DNA of 53,594 bases from Prevotella sp. 885. GTDB taxonomy: Bacteria; Bacteroidota; Bacteroidia; Bacteroidales; Bacteroidaceae. This document shows, one piece after another, positions 37,795 through 47,891 of this stretch (the first letter of the stretch is position 1; every line of letters begins with the position of its first letter). Made by a program: the position numbers and the translations under genes. Location of the stretch: assembly GCF_002265625.1 (NCBI RefSeq), contig NZ_NOVE01000018.1, forward strand, positions 1 through 53,594, given 5' to 3'. Below the pieces are notes generated by a model. That model saw only the letters and a list, made by a program, of their open reading frames with translations, had not been told where the DNA came from and did no database searches.

Positions 37795-38613
37795 ATGAAT
37801 TTCAGACAAAAAAGATACTTACAATATTTATCCATTGGAGTGGTGGTTTTGGCTATGGTTCGATGCGTATTTCCTACCATCGCCGAAGGTCCTGAACTTA
37901 CAACAAAGACCGATGCAGACTCTTCTATGATACAGAAAACTGACAGTATTCAGCTGGCTAATGATGTTGAGAGCCTGCCCGTTGTACAGTCATATAAGTA
38001 TAATGGCAAGTCACGCTTCTTCAACGAGGATGGTTCGCTGGTGAAGAACCGCATTTATAGCGTTCCTCATTTTGGTAATACCTTTCCTGACCAGAATGAC
38101 GTACAGTTGCTTGCTGCCAACAAGCATGGCGTTAAGGCTGTTATTGATCGTGCCGACGCAGAGAAACGCAAGTCAGAACTGGTGTATGTCGGCAGCAATC
38201 CTTTCTATCATGTCGACAAGTTGAAAAGCAGCATCCCGTACCTTGTACCGAGAGCAGCAGAACTTCTGCAGGACATAGGACATTCCTTCTTTGATAGTCT
38301 TCAGATCAAGGGCATTCCTTTACATAAGATTATCGTTACGTCTGTATTGCGTAGTAAGGCTGACGTTGCAAAACTTCGCAGTCATAACGGAAATGCCACC
38401 GAAAACTCATGCCATCTCTATGGCACCACCTTCGATATATGCTATAATCGTTACAAGACTGTTGAGGATCCCGAAGGTCCTGCACGACGCAAGGTTCGCA
38501 ACGACTCTTTGAAGTGGATTCTAAGCGAGGTGCTAAACGATAAAAGGCGTGAAGAAAGATGTCTCGTTAAGTATGAGGTTAAGCAAGGCTGCTTCCATAT
38601 TACCGTGAAGTAA
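37795..38613 (+). CDS. DUF5715 protein, M15 peptidase-like
   Basis: A 272-residue exported or membrane-anchored protein: an N-terminal hydrophobic segment (YLQYLSIGVVVLAMVRCVF) and a C-terminal domain with SVLRSKADVAKLR and the motif CHLYGTTFDI. The pattern HxxGxxxD (His207, Asp214) is that of M15 D-Ala-D-Ala peptidases, where these residues bind zinc, so a cell-wall role is plausible. The frame is open from 37756, but the promoter at 37779-37786 makes 37795 the likely start. Function unproven. Confidence 0.7.
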   Translation: MNFRQKRYLQYLSIGVVVLAMVRCVFPTIAEGPELTTKTDADSSMIQKTDSIQLANDVESLPVVQSYKYNGKSRFFNEDGSLVKNRIYSVPHFGNTFPDQNDVQLLAANKHGVKAVIDRADAEKRKSELVYVGSNPFYHVDKLKSSIPYLVPRAAELLQDIGHSFFDSLQIKGIPLHKIIVTSVLRSKADVAKLRSHNGNATENSCHLYGTTFDICYNRYKTVEDPEGPARRKVRNDSLKWILSEVLNDKRREERCLVKYEVKQGCFHITVK

Positions 38614-38632
38614 TATCGTTTAAGGGTCTCTG

Positions 38633-39961
38633 TTATAAGTCTTTTAATAGCACCTTTTTCTGTGTTTCCAGGTATTCTGCATACGAGGCAGCCACTGTCT
38701 TCCATGCTTCTGTCAGTTCTGTCTTGCAGTCTATGCCAGGTGTCCAGTTGCCTTCTCTTTCCATTCTTTCTATGAGCATTCCTACAGACAGTCTGCTCAG
38801 ACATTCTGCTGGTTGGAAACTTACGATGTCGTCCTTGTCTCGGCAAGCCGTTTCGTTAAGTATTCCCACCTTTGTCATGCAGAACAGTAGTTCGTTCACA
38901 ATTCTTATCGGCAGCCTTGTCTCCATCTTCAGCTTCAGGGCTGTATAAGGCTTCTTGCCTTCCGCAAATCTCTTGCATATCTTGCTTGCGAGGAGTATAC
39001 ACATTCCCAACATGTCCTTGTGACTGAGGTCGCTTGTCCGTGCCTTGAAGGCATAGTCTTCCATGTTCTGGTTGGCGTAGCATAGCTCGGCACCGAACAG
39101 GCAGATTAGCCATGATATTTGCACCCAAAGCATGAATAATGGCAAGGCGGCGAACGAACCGTAAATGGCGTTGTAGCTGCTCACCCATATCTGAGAATTG
39201 ATGTATACGAGCTGCAATCCCTGCATTGCCACGCCCGAGATTATGCCTGGAGCTATGGCACAACTTATCTTTACCTTTGTGTTAGGCATAAATACATACA
39301 GGGCAGTGAATATTGCTGACATTATGGCGTAGGGGAGCACATGGAGCATACACTCCATGAGTGGACCTATAACCATAGTGTCTTCTATATTCTTGAATAT
39401 AGTGGCGAAGAAGATGCTTATACCTGATGTCACCACTATTATTATTGGCATAAGCAGAAACATTGACGTATAGTCCGTTATGGTTCTGAATACGCTACGT
39501 GGCTTCTTTACCTGCCAGATGTCGTTGAATGTCTCCTCTATGTTGCGGATAAGCATTATCACAGTAAATAGCATAAAGACAAGTCCGACACCAAGGAAGA
39601 CGCCACGTTGTGTATGCACCAGATATGAGTTGACGAACCCCACTATAATGTCAGCAACCTGAGGTTGGCTTGACAATGCATCTCTGAACCATATTTCTAT
39701 GTATTTATTATATCCGAATCCTCTTGCTATTGCGAAAACCACGGCAAGGATGGGCACGATGGCGAGGAGGGTGGAGTAGGTTAGGGCGCATGCCGCACTT
39801 GTTATTCTGCGTTCCGTAGTAAACTCTATTGCGAGAATGAGTTTGCGTGCCACGTTAAGAGCAAAATATCCTATCGGTCCCACCTCGTTTCTCTCAACGT
39901 GCCATATGCCGTCCTTCAGAAACGAGCTTATCTTTTTAAACGAGAAATTCGATATCTTCAT
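38633..39961 (-). CDS. YihY/BrkB family inner-membrane protein
   Basis: A 442-residue membrane protein. Residues about 50-300 form the YihY/BrkB domain with six membrane segments and the typical stretch AACALTYSTLLAIVPILAVVF. The C-terminal 140 residues form a soluble, winged-helix-like domain (LDARING pattern LPIRIVNELLFCM is my reading of this part as regulatory, not certain). Once called ribonuclease BN, which is incorrect for this family; transport is more likely. Its start overlaps the nudix gene by 26 bases, indicating coupling. Confidence 0.82.
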   Translation of the reverse strand: MKISNFSFKKISSFLKDGIWHVERNEVGPIGYFALNVARKLILAIEFTTERRITSAACALTYSTLLAIVPILAVVFAIARGFGYNKYIEIWFRDALSSQPQVADIIVGFVNSYLVHTQRGVFLGVGLVFMLFTVIMLIRNIEETFNDIWQVKKPRSVFRTITDYTSMFLLMPIIIVVTSGISIFFATIFKNIEDTMVIGPLMECMLHVLPYAIMSAIFTALYVFMPNTKVKISCAIAPGIISGVAMQGLQLVYINSQIWVSSYNAIYGSFAALPLFMLWVQISWLICLFGAELCYANQNMEDYAFKARTSDLSHKDMLGMCILLASKICKRFAEGKKPYTALKLKMETRLPIRIVNELLFCMTKVGILNETACRDKDDIVSFQPAECLSRLSVGMLIERMEREGNWTPGIDCKTELTEAWKTVAASYAEYLETQKKVLLKDL

Positions 39962-40463
39962 AGAATGGTTTTAGTATTGTGTTGTATTCGTTTTCGAAGT
40001 TGGGTGTGAATGTGCCGTTCCCAAGATTGTCGTTTATTTCGTTCATCGTCCAGAATCGTCCTCCGTCCAATTCGCCTTCCGAAGGACTCACTTTGCCGTT
40101 GTATACCGTATAGAAGACGTTCACCATCTCTTTCTCTCTTTGGCTTTCGAAGACGTATCTCTTTATGAATTTTGGCTCGTAATCAGTCATGCCTAATTCT
40201 TCCTTTACCTCGCGTTGCAGAGCTTTGTCCACGCTTTCACCATAGTCGATATGGCCTCCGCAGGCTGTGTCCCATTTGTCTGGCTGAATGTCCTTCCATG
40301 CAGGACGATGCTGAAGAAATAGCTCGCCCTTCGAGTTGAACACATGCAGATGAACAACGGGATGGAGTATTTTCGATCCGTTATGCGCTTCTGATCGCAA
40401 TATAGATCCGATGACGTTTCCTTCCGTGTCCACTATGGGGAACAGTTCGTTCTTGTTGTCCAT
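39936..40463 (-). CDS. Nudix hydrolase (YfcD/IDI-like)
   Basis: A 175-residue hydrolase of nucleoside-diphosphate-linked compounds. The complete Nudix box (G-x5-E-x7-REVxEELG) spans residues 70-91, with GGHIDYGE and REVKEELG visible. The preceding LHPVVHLHVFNSKGELFLQ layout resembles isopentenyl-diphosphate isomerase relatives such as YfcD. It lies between ispE and yihY, 15 bases after ispE, so an isoprenoid link is possible but unproven. Confidence 0.85.
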   Translation of the reverse strand: MDNKNELFPIVDTEGNVIGSILRSEAHNGSKILHPVVHLHVFNSKGELFLQHRPAWKDIQPDKWDTACGGHIDYGESVDKALQREVKEELGMTDYEPKFIKRYVFESQREKEMVNVFYTVYNGKVSPSEGELDGGRFWTMNEINDNLGNGTFTPNFENEYNTILKPFYEDIEFLV

Positions 40464-40478
40464 ATGATAATATTTTTT

Positions 40479-41330
40479 TTATACAGTCATTACGTACGTG
40501 CGGCTACCTTCAAATATTTTCTCTGCGTCCTCTTTGCTTATCTTTGCGTTGGGGCTGAATATGCCGAATACCGAGCTGCCGCTACCGCTCATCTGAGCAT
40601 AAAGTGCTCCTTCCTCATACAGGCGTTCTTTTATGGCTCCCACTTCAGGATATAGTCCGAACACGCTTTCTTCGAAGTCGTTTGTCAGCATTGTCTTCCA
40701 TTCCTCCACAGGACGTGCCACAACGTCTCGGCAGCAATACTGTGGGCTATGTGGCTTGATACGTGAGAAAGCCTCTTTTGTGGAGACGGCTACAGTTGGC
40801 TTCACCACAACCATCTTATATCCCTTTATGTTGTCTCCGTAAATCTTTACTGGCGACAGTATTTCGCCTATGCCCTCTGCGTAAGCTGGTTCTGCCGTTA
40901 TGAAGAAGGGACAGTCTGCTCCCAGTCTTGCTGCGTATGCCTCCATTACGGCGTTTCCCATGTCCAGGTTGAAGCGTTCGTCAAGGAGTCTGATCATGTA
41001 AGCGGCGTCGCTCGAACCGCCTCCCATTCCAGCTTGCATGGGGATATGCTTATAAAGGTGGGCATGTACACGTGGAATAGCTCGTTCCGAGGCTATAAGG
41101 TTGTACGCCTTTACCACAAGGTTGTCTGCTTCGTCGCAGTTTGCATTCTCTCCAGTTACCTTCAGATCGCAGTTGGATACGGAAGGAAACTTCGGGTCCA
41201 TCAACTTTATCTCCAGAGCATCGCATATTGGGATAGGGAAAAAGACTGTCTGAAGGTTGTGATATCCGTCAGCACGTCGTTCCACTATGTTTAGTCCAAG
41301 GTTTATCTTGGCACAAGGAAAGTCTATCAT
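40479..41330 (-). CDS. ispE: 4-diphosphocytidyl-2-C-methyl-D-erythritol kinase
   Basis: GHMP kinase of the MEP isoprenoid pathway. The 283 residues start with CAKINLGLNI and contain the ATP loop PMQAGMGGGSSDAA and the C-terminal MSGSGSSVFGIF. It heads the ispE-nudix-yihY set, all on minus with tight or overlapping spacing. Confidence 0.95.
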   Translation of the reverse strand: MIDFPCAKINLGLNIVERRADGYHNLQTVFFPIPICDALEIKLMDPKFPSVSNCDLKVTGENANCDEADNLVVKAYNLIASERAIPRVHAHLYKHIPMQAGMGGGSSDAAYMIRLLDERFNLDMGNAVMEAYAARLGADCPFFITAEPAYAEGIGEILSPVKIYGDNIKGYKMVVVKPTVAVSTKEAFSRIKPHSPQYCCRDVVARPVEEWKTMLTNDFEESVFGLYPEVGAIKERLYEEGALYAQMSGSGSSVFGIFSPNAKISKEDAEKIFEGSRTYVMTV

Positions 41331-41370
41331 GATTTGGTCGTAGGGTGAGGTTTTTTATATAATTTAATAA

Positions 41371-41402
41371 GAGGGTGTGTCAAAATATTTTGACACACCC
41401 TC
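41371..41402 (-). terminator. maeB terminator: perfect 32-bp palindrome
   Basis: GAGGGTGTGTCAAAAT (41371-41386) is followed directly by its exact reverse complement (41387-41402), without a spacer. It lies 21 bases after the maeB stop. On minus it is followed by TTATTAAATT. It is the third member of a family with a GGGTGTG core. Confidence 0.8.
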
Positions 41403-41422
41403 TCTTGAATGTTTCGGATATT

Positions 41423-43717
41423 TTAAATAGTGTCCTGTTTCTTTATCTTATCCACGTAGGCGTCGATGGCTGCCACGGCTGTGATGTTCACGATGTCGCG
41501 TACGGAGCTCTCGAAGTCTGTAAAGTGGATAGGCTTGTTCAGACCCATCTGAATCGGGCCGATAATCTCGGCGTCCGGGTCAATGGCTTGCAGCAGCTTG
41601 TAGCTTGCCTGTGCACTGCTCATATTGGGGAATACGAGGGTGTTGACATCCTTGCCCTTGAGACGTGTGAAAGGATATTTGTCGTCACGCAGCTCCTTGT
41701 TCAGGGCGAAGTTCACCTGCATCTCACCGTCGATGATAAGGTCAGGATACTGGTTCTGCAGCTGCTCCACAGCCTCATGCACACAGACTGGGCTTCCCAC
41801 CTCGTCGGTTCCGAAGTTAGAGTAGCTTATCATTGCCATGCGCGGTTCCTCGTTGAAGAACTTCACGGTATGGGCTGTCAGCTTGGCGATGTCCACGAGT
41901 ACGCTCTTGTCCGGATGGCGGTTGATGAGTGTGTCGGCAAGGTAGAATACGCCCTTGCTGGTGTTCAGGATGTGCATAGTGGCGAAGGTGTTATACTCCT
42001 TGCGGATGCCAATCACTTCTTTAGCCACCTTGATGGTGTTCGAGTATTTCGTGTAAAGACCAGTGATGAATGCGTCAGCATCACCCGTCTCCACCATCAT
42101 CATGCCGAAGTAGTTACGCTCGTACATCTTGTCGTATGCCTCCTCGAAGGTATAGCCCTGACGTGCACGCTTCTTGGCAAGGTGCTTGGCGTAAGTGGCG
42201 CGGCGTCCCTGCTCTTGGTCTGCACGCATGTCTATCAGCTCTATGCCGTCAAGATTGAGCTTCAGACGCTCAGCCACACGACGTAGACGGTCGGGATTTC
42301 CAAGCAGGATAGGGAAGCAGATACCCTCTGTCTTTGCCTGTACTGCAGCCTTCATCATTGACGGGTGAGCACCCTCTGCGAAGACGATGCGCTGTGGATG
42401 CATGCGGGCTGTGTTGTGTAGGTTGCGTGTCAGCTTTGTCTCCTGACCGAGCAGCACCATAAGGTTCTTCTTGTATGCGTCCCAATCTGTAATGGTCTTG
42501 CGTGCCACGCCGCTCTCGATGGCAGCCTTGGCAACTGCGGCACTCACCTCTGTGATGAGTCGCGGATCCACGGGTTTCGGTATGAAATATTTCGGTCCGA
42601 AAGCGAGGTCGTTAACATGATAAACCTCATTAACGATATCGGGTACGGGCTGCTTTGCAAGGTCAGCGATAGCGTGCACGGCTGCCATCTTCATCTCCTC
42701 GTTGATAGCCTTGGCATGTACGTCAAGCGCACCTCTGAAGATGTAAGGGAAACCGATGACGTTGTTTATCTGGTTGGGATAGTCACTACGTCCGGTAGAC
42801 ATCAGTACGTCGGGGCGGCTTGCCATGGCATCCTCATAGCTAATCTCTGGAACAGGATTGGCGAGTGCGAAGACAATAGGGTTTTCTGCCATTGAGCGAA
42901 TCATAGCCTGCGACAGCACGTTGCCCTTCGAGAGTCCTACGAAGACATCAGCGCCGTTAATAGCCTCCTCCAGGGTGTGTACGTCTGTACGAGTCGTAGC
43001 GAACATCTTCTTCTGTTCGGTAAGATTGGGACGGTCGGCTGTTATTACGCCCTTTGAGTCGAGCATGATGATGTTCTCCACTTTGGCTCCAAGTGCCACG
43101 TACAGCTTGGTGCAGCTGATGGCAGCGGCTCCTGCGCCGTTCACAACAATCTTTACCTTTTCAATGTCTTTTCCGGCAACCTCTAGTGCGTTCTTCAGTC
43201 CAGCTGCCGAGATAATAGCTGTGCCGTGCTGATCGTCGTGCATGACGGGAATGTCGAGGGTGCGCTTCAGACGCTCCTCTATGTAGAAACACTCAGGGGC
43301 TTTGATGTCCTCAAGGTTGATGCCGCCGAATGTCGGGGCAATCTTCTCCACGGTCTCGCAGAACTTCTCGGGGTCTTTCTCAGCCACCTCTATGTCGAAG
43401 ACGTCAATGCCTCCGTAAATCTTGAAGAGCAGGCCTTTGCCCTCCATTACGGGCTTGCCGCTCATCGCGCCGATGTCGCCAAGTCCTAAAACAGCCGTAC
43501 CGTTGGAGATTACGGCCACGAGGTTGCCCTTATCCGTGTATTTATACACGTCGTCCGGATTCTGCTGAATCTCCAGGCATGGGAATGCCACGCCAGGCGA
43601 GTAAGCCAGACTGAGGTCGGTTTGTGTTTGGTAAGGCTTTGTCGGCTTCACCTCAATTTTTCCGGGGCGTCCGCTCTGATGATAATGGAGAGCGTTTTCT
43701 TTTGTTATCTTTACCAT
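41423..43717 (-). CDS. maeB: NADP-dependent malic enzyme with phosphotransacetylase-like domain
   Basis: Converts malate to pyruvate and CO2. The 764-residue, two-domain type: residues about 1-430 hold the malic domain ([40 protein letters not shown]) and the NAD(P)-binding [11 protein letters not shown]; about 430-764 form a phosphotransacetylase-like domain that in relatives binds regulators rather than catalysing. It has its own promoter and terminator. Confidence 0.95.
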   Translation of the reverse strand: MVKITKENALHYHQSGRPGKIEVKPTKPYQTQTDLSLAYSPGVAFPCLEIQQNPDDVYKYTDKGNLVAVISNGTAVLGLGDIGAMSGKPVMEGKGLLFKIYGGIDVFDIEVAEKDPEKFCETVEKIAPTFGGINLEDIKAPECFYIEERLKRTLDIPVMHDDQHGTAIISAAGLKNALEVAGKDIEKVKIVVNGAGAAAISCTKLYVALGAKVENIIMLDSKGVITADRPNLTEQKKMFATTRTDVHTLEEAINGADVFVGLSKGNVLSQAMIRSMAENPIVFALANPVPEISYEDAMASRPDVLMSTGRSDYPNQINNVIGFPYIFRGALDVHAKAINEEMKMAAVHAIADLAKQPVPDIVNEVYHVNDLAFGPKYFIPKPVDPRLITEVSAAVAKAAIESGVARKTITDWDAYKKNLMVLLGQETKLTRNLHNTARMHPQRIVFAEGAHPSMMKAAVQAKTEGICFPILLGNPDRLRRVAERLKLNLDGIELIDMRADQEQGRRATYAKHLAKKRARQGYTFEEAYDKMYERNYFGMMMVETGDADAFITGLYTKYSNTIKVAKEVIGIRKEYNTFATMHILNTSKGVFYLADTLINRHPDKSVLVDIAKLTAHTVKFFNEEPRMAMISYSNFGTDEVGSPVCVHEAVEQLQNQYPDLIIDGEMQVNFALNKELRDDKYPFTRLKGKDVNTLVFPNMSSAQASYKLLQAIDPDAEIIGPIQMGLNKPIHFTDFESSVRDIVNITAVAAIDAYVDKIKKQDTI

Positions 43718-43782
43718 TTCTTCGAGATTATATAGGTTTCTTCTGAATTGCTCATTATTAGGGGATGTTTGTATATGTCTCG

Positions 43783-43790
43783 CAAAGTTA
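43783..43790 (-). promoter_or_regulatory. maeB promoter (-7 box)
   Basis: TAACTTTG on minus (plus 43790-43783). The -33 position is only weakly matched. Leader about 60 bases. Confidence 0.55.
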
Positions 43791-43853
43791 CTCTTTTTCG
43801 TTTAAATATTTCATAAATTCACGAAAAACTATTGCAGACTCATTAGTTTTTTG

Positions 43854-43861
43854 TACTTTTG
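43854..43861 (+). promoter_or_regulatory. Promoter -7 box of the TetR gene
   Basis: TACTTTTG at 43854-43861, with ATTGC near 43831-43835 at the -33 position. Leader about 65 bases. It lies 63 bases from the divergent maeB promoter, so the regulator could bind between the two. Confidence 0.55.
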
Positions 43862-43930
43862 CGTTCAGTATAGAAGTCACGAAAGTTAAAAGAAGTTTAG
43901 AATTAATATATAGAAGTTTATAATATATAA

Positions 43931-44572
43931 ATGTATAAGGACAATCCCCAAACCGCATACAAGCAGGAACTCAAGGAAAAGATTCTTACGAGTTCCATGC
44001 ATGAGTTTCTCATCCACGGTGTCAAGTCGGTGAGAATGGACGATATTGCCAATTCTCTCGGTATCTCCAAGCGCACTCTTTATGAGATTTATAGTAATAA
44101 AGAAGAACTGCTTTTGGAAGGAGTTCGTCTCAAGGAAGAGGAGTATGACTGTCATATGACTGCTTACTCTCTTGACTCTTCACACACCGTCATCGACATC
44201 ATTATCGAGTTCTACAAGCGCCAGGTGGGTTATCTTTCCAGCGCTTCCCCTATGTTCTTCACAGATCTTCACAAATATGCACAGGTGATGGCTTATCTTG
44301 ACAGGCTGCATGCCGTACGTCGTTCATATGCTCTCGACTTCTTCACGAGAGGCGTACGTGAGGGATATTTCCGTGCTGATGTCGACTATAATATAATGCT
44401 GCGTCTTGGAAGTGCCGCTATGGAGACGGTTATGAAGGAGCAGATGTATAATGAGTATGACCTCAAGCATATCTTCCATAACGTCATTCTCCTCAACATC
44501 CGTGGTTTGTGTACCGCGGAGGGCATTAAGCTCCTTGATCACTTCCTTGACCACGAAACTCTGCCTCAATAA
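43931..44572 (+). CDS. TetR/AcrR family transcriptional regulator
   Basis: A 213-residue one-component regulator. The N-terminal helix-turn-helix (SVRMDDIANSLGISKRTLYE, about residues 34-53) has the classic TetR layout, followed by a helical ligand-binding domain. It is divergent from maeB and lies 70 bases before a polysaccharide flippase gene on the same strand. TetR proteins often repress themselves and a neighbour; no clear palindromic operator could be singled out here. Confidence 0.88.
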   Translation: MYKDNPQTAYKQELKEKILTSSMHEFLIHGVKSVRMDDIANSLGISKRTLYEIYSNKEELLLEGVRLKEEEYDCHMTAYSLDSSHTVIDIIIEFYKRQVGYLSSASPMFFTDLHKYAQVMAYLDRLHAVRRSYALDFFTRGVREGYFRADVDYNIMLRLGSAAMETVMKEQMYNEYDLKHIFHNVILLNIRGLCTAEGIKLLDHFLDHETLPQ

Positions 44573-44642
44573 AGGCATCTTTGTTTTTTTATTTTTATGT
44601 TCTGATGTAATAAAAGCTGTATTGTTACGTTAAGAATATATA

Positions 44643-46106
44643 ATGGAAAAACCAAACGTTTATTCACATATACTCAAGTCTACCATCGTCTTTGGTGGAA
44701 TGCAGGGCTTCAACGTGCTGATAGGACTTTTGCGCAACAAGTTTGTGGCGCTCTTTATAGGTCCTGCCGGCATGGGACTCGTGGCTCTTTTCACATCCAC
44801 CATAAAGCTCCTTGGCGATATCACCAATCTCGGACTGCCCGTCAGCGCCGTTCGCGAACTCTCTAAGGCGTACGAGGATACAGACCGTTCTGTTCTTGAA
44901 CGTCTTGTTTCCGTGTTTCGTCGTTGGACGCTCTGTACGGCTTTGGTGGGCATGGTGCTGTGTGTTGTCCTCAGTTCGTTCATCAGCCAGTTGGCTTTTT
45001 CTTCCAGCGACTATACGTGGCACATTGTTCTGCTTTCGCCTGCCGTGGCGTTCGCCACTCTTGCTGCGGGCGAGACAGCTCTTCTTAAAGCCACGCGTAA
45101 GATTCACAAGCTCGTCAAGTCGTCTGTCTACAGCCTTATAGCCTCGCTTGTCATCACTGTTCCGCTATATTATTTTTATGGCATACGTGGCGTCGTTCCC
45201 GTGCTTGTGCTTGTGGCATTGGCTCAGGCAGCCATCGTGCTCTTCTATTCTTTCCGTGAATATCCCTGGCGCTTTCGTGGTATGTTCTGCGAGGGCTATC
45301 GATTCGTGCGTCTTGGCATCGCCTTTATAGCGGGTGGTGTCATCGGTAGTATTACGGAGTTTGCCATCCGTTCCAGCCTTAGTGCTATGTCTGACGTCGA
45401 GACCGTTGGTCTCTATAATGCCGCGTACATGATTCTTGTCACCTATGCCGGCACCGTCTTCACGTCCATGGAGACCGATTATTATCCTCGTCTCTCGGCA
45501 GTTCCTGACGTAGGTCGTCAGTTCAATGCCGTCGTAAACCGTCAGATAGAGGTTTCGGTTCTGCTTCTTGCCCCGTTGCTTGTAGCTTTCATCGTCTTTG
45601 TGCCAGTTCTGCTTCCGCTTCTTTTCAGCTCCAAGTTCCTCCCGGTTCTTCGTATGCTGCAGGTGGCTGTGCTGTCGCTTTATGCTCGTGCACTCTTCCT
45701 TCCCGTTGAGTACATCTCGTTGTCACGTAAAGACTCGTTTGCCTACATTACTGTTGAGACGCTCAGTTACGTTATGCTTTTCGCCTCTGTGGTCATAGGC
45801 TATATTCTTGGAGGGCTTTTCGGTATCGGCGTAGGCATGACAGTTGCCAACTTTTCCGAGTTACTTCTCGTTGTCGGCTTTTATCGTGCACGTTTCCGTT
45901 ACGCCTTCTCACATAAGGTTGTAAGGATTGTCTCCGTGCAGGTGCTATTTGGTGTTTTGGCATACGCTTGCACATGGATTGACAATCCTTTGGGTTATTG
46001 GGCGTCAGGCCTCATTCTTTTCGCCCTCTCAGCCATATTCTCCATGCGACTTTTAAGGAAAAAGTCTGACATTATCGAAGGACTGAGAAGGCGATTCAAG
46101 AGATAG
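44643..46106 (+). CDS. Polysaccharide flippase / O-antigen translocase (Wzx-like, MATE/MOP superfamily)
   Basis: A 487-residue inner-membrane protein with about 12-14 hydrophobic segments. The start (SHILKSTIVFGGMQGFNVLIGLLRNKFVALFIGPAGMGLVALF) resembles O-antigen translocases that flip undecaprenyl-linked glycans. No glycosyltransferase genes lie beside it, so it is an isolated copy; lipid-linked oligosaccharide transport is inferred from family only. The tail is basic (GLRRRFKR). Convergent with the next gene, 15 bases between stops. Confidence 0.82.
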   Translation: MEKPNVYSHILKSTIVFGGMQGFNVLIGLLRNKFVALFIGPAGMGLVALFTSTIKLLGDITNLGLPVSAVRELSKAYEDTDRSVLERLVSVFRRWTLCTALVGMVLCVVLSSFISQLAFSSSDYTWHIVLLSPAVAFATLAAGETALLKATRKIHKLVKSSVYSLIASLVITVPLYYFYGIRGVVPVLVLVALAQAAIVLFYSFREYPWRFRGMFCEGYRFVRLGIAFIAGGVIGSITEFAIRSSLSAMSDVETVGLYNAAYMILVTYAGTVFTSMETDYYPRLSAVPDVGRQFNAVVNRQIEVSVLLLAPLLVAFIVFVPVLLPLLFSSKFLPVLRMLQVAVLSLYARALFLPVEYISLSRKDSFAYITVETLSYVMLFASVVIGYILGGLFGIGVGMTVANFSELLLVVGFYRARFRYAFSHKVVRIVSVQVLFGVLAYACTWIDNPLGYWASGLILFALSAIFSMRLLRKKSDIIEGLRRRFKR

Positions 46107-46121
46107 GCTTCTCCTTGTGTG

Positions 46122-47756
46122 TTATTTCTTTTCCAATTCCTGGAGACTTTCCATTTTCTTCGATTCGAGGAACTCGTATATGCCGCATAGATGTTCGCGC
46201 ACTTTGCCATGACCGAACTCATACACTTTGCTCACCAGCCCGTCCAGGAAGTCGCGGTCGTGGCTCACTACGATGAGCGTTCCGTCAAAGTCCTGTAGAG
46301 CCTGCTTCAGCACATCCTTGGTTTTGAGGTCCAGGTGATTGGTGGGCTCGTCGAGGATGAGGAGATTCACCGGCTCCAGCAGCAACTTCAGGATGGCGAG
46401 ACGTGTGCGTTCGCCGCCCGAGAGCACCTTCACCTTCTTTGTCGATTCTTCTCCTCCGAACATGAAAGCACCGAGCAGATCGCGTATCTTGTTGCGTATC
46501 TCACCCTTTGCCACGTCGTCAATAGTCTGAAATACGGTCAGCTCGCCGTCGAGAAGCGAAGCCTGATTCTGGGCAAAGTAGCCTATCTGTACGTTATGTC
46601 CCAACTCCAGCTTGCCCTCGTTATGCAACTGTCCCATGATGCATTTCACGAGTGTCGACTTACCTTCGCCGTTACGTCCCACGAAGGCTATCTTGTCACC
46701 GCGCTCCACCGTAAGGTTCACGCCGCTGAACACGGTCTTCTCGCCGAAACTCATAGCCACGTCGCTCATCTGTACGGGGTAAGCGCCGCTGCGGGGACTT
46801 GGCGGAAACTTCAGTCGCAGGTGGCTTGTGTCTTCCTCGTCCACCTCTATAAGCTCCAGCTTCTCCAACATCTTTACACGGCTCTGCACCTGAAACGTCT
46901 TCGAGTAGGTGCCCTTGAAACGCTCGATGAAGTCCTTCGTCTCGGCTATCATCTTCTGCTGTTCCTCATACTTCTTCATCTGCTGTTCGCGGCGTTCCTT
47001 GCGCAGTTCCAGATATTGGCTGTATGTGGTCTTATAGTCGTAGATGCGTCCCATTGTCACCTCTATTGTACGTGTGGTGATGTTGTCCACAAACTTTCGG
47101 TCATGGCTGATTACCACCACTGCTTTCGAGCTGTTGATGATAAAGTCTTCCAGCCATCCTATTGATTCGATGTCAAGGTGGTTGGTAGGCTCGTCGAGGA
47201 GCAGCACATCGGGCGATTTGAGCAGCAGCTTTGCCAGTTCAATGCGCATACGCCATCCTCCTGAAAACTCGCTCGTTGGTCTGTCGAAGTCCTTGCGTTC
47301 GAAGCCAAGACCGAGCAGCGTCTTCTCCACATCCTCCTCGAAGTGCGTCATGTCAATGGCATAAAATTTCTCCGAGAGAGTCGACACCTTCTCAATGAGC
47401 TGCATATATTCGTCACTCTCATAGTCCGTACGCGTCGTCAGTTCGTTGTTGATGCGGTCTATCTCTGCCTGTATATCATGCAGATGAGCGAAGGCCTGGC
47501 AAGTTTCGTCAAAGACGGTACGTCCGTCCTCTGTCATCAGGTGTTGCGGAAGGTAAGCCACTACGCAGTCCTTGGGAGCCGAAACCGAGCCTCGTGTGGG
47601 TTTTCTTACACCGGCTATTATCTTGAGCAGCGTGCTCTTGCCAGCGCCGTTCTTGCCCATAAGTGCTATACGGTCTTTCTCGTTTATCTGGAAGGAGATA
47701 TCCTTGAATAGGGTGGTGCCGCCGAACTCGACGGTCAGTCCATCTACTGTAATCAT
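46122..47756 (-). CDS. ABC-F family ATPase (second copy)
   Basis: A 544-residue soluble ABC-F protein with two ATPase domains: Walker A GKNGAGKST and FSGGWRMR signature in the first, GRNGEGKST and LSGGERTR in the second, each with DEPTNHLD. The linker (about 240-300) is a charged helical hairpin. The FSGGW form and overall layout resemble the Uup/ABCF3 side of the family rather than the YbiT-like copy at 22000. Likely acts at the ribosome. Confidence 0.9.
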   Translation of the reverse strand: MITVDGLTVEFGGTTLFKDISFQINEKDRIALMGKNGAGKSTLLKIIAGVRKPTRGSVSAPKDCVVAYLPQHLMTEDGRTVFDETCQAFAHLHDIQAEIDRINNELTTRTDYESDEYMQLIEKVSTLSEKFYAIDMTHFEEDVEKTLLGLGFERKDFDRPTSEFSGGWRMRIELAKLLLKSPDVLLLDEPTNHLDIESIGWLEDFIINSSKAVVVISHDRKFVDNITTRTIEVTMGRIYDYKTTYSQYLELRKERREQQMKKYEEQQKMIAETKDFIERFKGTYSKTFQVQSRVKMLEKLELIEVDEEDTSHLRLKFPPSPRSGAYPVQMSDVAMSFGEKTVFSGVNLTVERGDKIAFVGRNGEGKSTLVKCIMGQLHNEGKLELGHNVQIGYFAQNQASLLDGELTVFQTIDDVAKGEIRNKIRDLLGAFMFGGEESTKKVKVLSGGERTRLAILKLLLEPVNLLILDEPTNHLDLKTKDVLKQALQDFDGTLIVVSHDRDFLDGLVSKVYEFGHGKVREHLCGIYEFLESKKMESLQELEKK

Positions 47757-47789
47757 ATATGTTTTGTGTGATTATTGTGTTATGAACTG

Positions 47790-47797
47790 CAAAATTA
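47790..47797 (-). promoter_or_regulatory. Promoter -7 box of the second ABC-F gene
   Basis: TAATTTTG on minus (plus 47797-47790), about 33 bases before the start codon. The -33 region is not a clear match. Confidence 0.5.
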
Positions 47798-47891
47798 GCT
47801 ATTTTTCTTCTATGTTTCATCAACATTGCTGTTTTGTGGTTTCTTTTTTATAATTTTGAATGAAAAAGCTATGAAATCCCAATAAAAACAT

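Noticed and set aside
41375..42286. 303-codon plus-strand frame antisense to maeB
   Set aside because: Lies wholly opposite the well-supported malic enzyme and its terminator; composition is typical of antisense frames.
46335..47165. 276-codon plus-strand frame opposite the second ABC-F gene
   Set aside because: Antisense shadow; Leu/His-rich composition with no domain.
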